Assembly: GCA_025056515.1 (NCBI GenBank)
Contig: JANWWB010000210.1
Location: forward strand, 1-5,978
Source of the DNA: Anaerolineales bacterium
GTDB taxonomy: Bacteria > Chloroflexota > Anaerolineae > Anaerolineales > Villigracilaceae
Reading direction: 5' to 3'
Length of the DNA stretch: 5,978 nt
Part shown: one piece after another, positions 5,398-5,978 of the stretch
How positions within the stretch are numbered: position 1 is the first letter of the stretch
How the letters are laid out: each line of letters starts with the position of its first letter
Notes under the pieces: generated by a model
Seen by the model: only the letters and a program-made list of their open reading frames with translations
Told to the model about the DNA's origin: nothing
Database searches by the model: none
Program-made: the position numbers and the translations under genes

Positions 5398-5978
5398 TTA
5401 CGCTTCTCCTTTGCTTGGCAGGACACTTACTAAGACTTTGTCGATACGGTTGCCGTCCATGTCTACAACTTCAAAACGCAAGCCGTTCCATTCGAAGTGT
5501 TCTGAGGCTTGGGGGATGCGCCCCAGGTAAGTCATGATGAAGCCTCCCAGAGTTTCATATTCTTCTTCGGCTGGCAGGTGATGCAAATTGAAAAGCTCTT
5601 TGAATTCGTCATTCGGGAGCATACCATCCAGCAACCAGGAGCCATCCTGACGTTGGGTGGCTTGTGGCTCGCCTTCCATCTCGCCGACGATTTCTTCAAG
5701 GATGTCGGCCAGGGTGATGAGCCCTTGCACCACGCCGAACTCATCCACAACCAGCATCAAATCATGCCGGGTTTCGCGGAACATTTCTAGAGCGCGCGAA
5801 CCAAAGGCGGTTTCAGGGATGAAAATCGGGGGACGAACCAGTTTTTCCAGGTCTTTTCCGCTGCGGATATTCGCCAATAAAACATCCTTGGCTTTGACGA
5901 CTCCCAGCGGGCGGTCGAGGCTGTCTTCGCCGACCGGAAAGCGGGAATAGGGACTTTCGGCGATCTTGCGGCGAATCT
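5398..5978 (-). CDS. CorC/HlyC-family CBS-domain protein (C-terminal part)
   Basis: The frame is open from the right edge to TAA at 5398-5400, so 192 codons of a longer gene are visible; its start lies beyond the window. Visible residues 1-35 are the end of the first CBS domain (S-R-F-P-V ... G-V-V-K-A-K-D-V-L). Residues about 44-100 are the second CBS domain, with V-V-D-E-F-G-V-V-Q-G-L-I-T and D-I-L-E-E-I-V-G-E. Residues about 105-187 are the CorC/HlyC transporter-associated domain, with E-T-L-G-G-F-I-M, L-G-R-I-P and V-D-M-D-G-N-R-I. Full members usually begin with a membrane DUF21 (CNNM) domain of about four helices and act in magnesium or cobalt export or related transport; the old name hemolysin is misleading. 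Whether this one has the membrane domain cannot be seen. A TTG at 5877 inside the frame is not the start, because homology continues upstream. No terminator is evident in the 149 bases before the transferase gene. Confidence 0.92.
   Translation of the reverse strand, partial: IRRKIAESPYSRFPVGEDSLDRPLGVVKAKDVLLANIRSGKDLEKLVRPPIFIPETAFGSRALEMFRETRHDLMLVVDEFGVVQGLITLADILEEIVGEMEGEPQATQRQDGSWLLDGMLPNDEFKELFNLHHLPAEEEYETLGGFIMTYLGRIPQASEHFEWNGLRFEVVDMDGNRIDKVLVSVLPSKGEA

Overview
The window holds ordinary bacterial chromosome with moderate GC. It contains four complete genes and two partial genes at the edges, with no mobile element, CRISPR array, tRNA or rRNA that I can see. The best guess at the source is a member of the Chloroflexota (Anaerolineae-like). 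This rests only on how the MurE tail and the cytochrome bd proteins read from memory, so confidence is low to moderate. Separately, the short quinol-binding loop of CydA excludes the long-loop (E. coli-type) cytochrome bd.

Layout. The left edge (1-251, + strand) carries the last 82 codons of murE, a peptidoglycan precursor ligase. A 257-base intergenic stretch follows, with interleaved inverted repeats (292-361) and a strong hairpin terminator (475-503). The terminator serves the genes that converge from the right. All other genes lie on the minus strand. Read in their own direction from the right edge they are: a CBS-domain CorC/HlyC-type membrane protein cut by the window end (5398-5978); a gamma-glutamyltransferase-family Ntn hydrolase (3551-5248); and then a compact operon of an Rrf2-family regulator (2924-3379), cydA (1541-2905) and cydB (509-1525).

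How the genes work together. The rrf2-cydA-cydB genes are separated by only 18 and 15 bases. Each gap carries a strong Shine-Dalgarno sequence, and one intrinsic terminator closes the set. CydA and CydB form cytochrome bd quinol oxidase, a high-affinity terminal oxidase that tolerates nitric oxide. The regulator has three clustered cysteines plus an Asp at the position that completes the iron-sulfur cluster in Streptomyces NsrR. It is therefore a plausible Fe-S sensor of NO, oxygen or redox state controlling its own operon. The 170-base promoter region upstream has a credible sigma-70-type promoter, a perfect 12-bp palindrome at the predicted transcription start, a related site in the -35/-10 spacer, and a TTTGTCAT-N8-ATGACAAA inverted repeat just upstream of -35.

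The transferase-family gene and the CorC-like gene have no obvious link to the oxidase operon. I found no convincing new multi-gene system. The observations most worth a second look are the regulatory DNA of the cyd operon, a hairpin that buries the ribosome binding site of the transferase gene, and departures from family-typical residues in CydA, CydB and the transferase.
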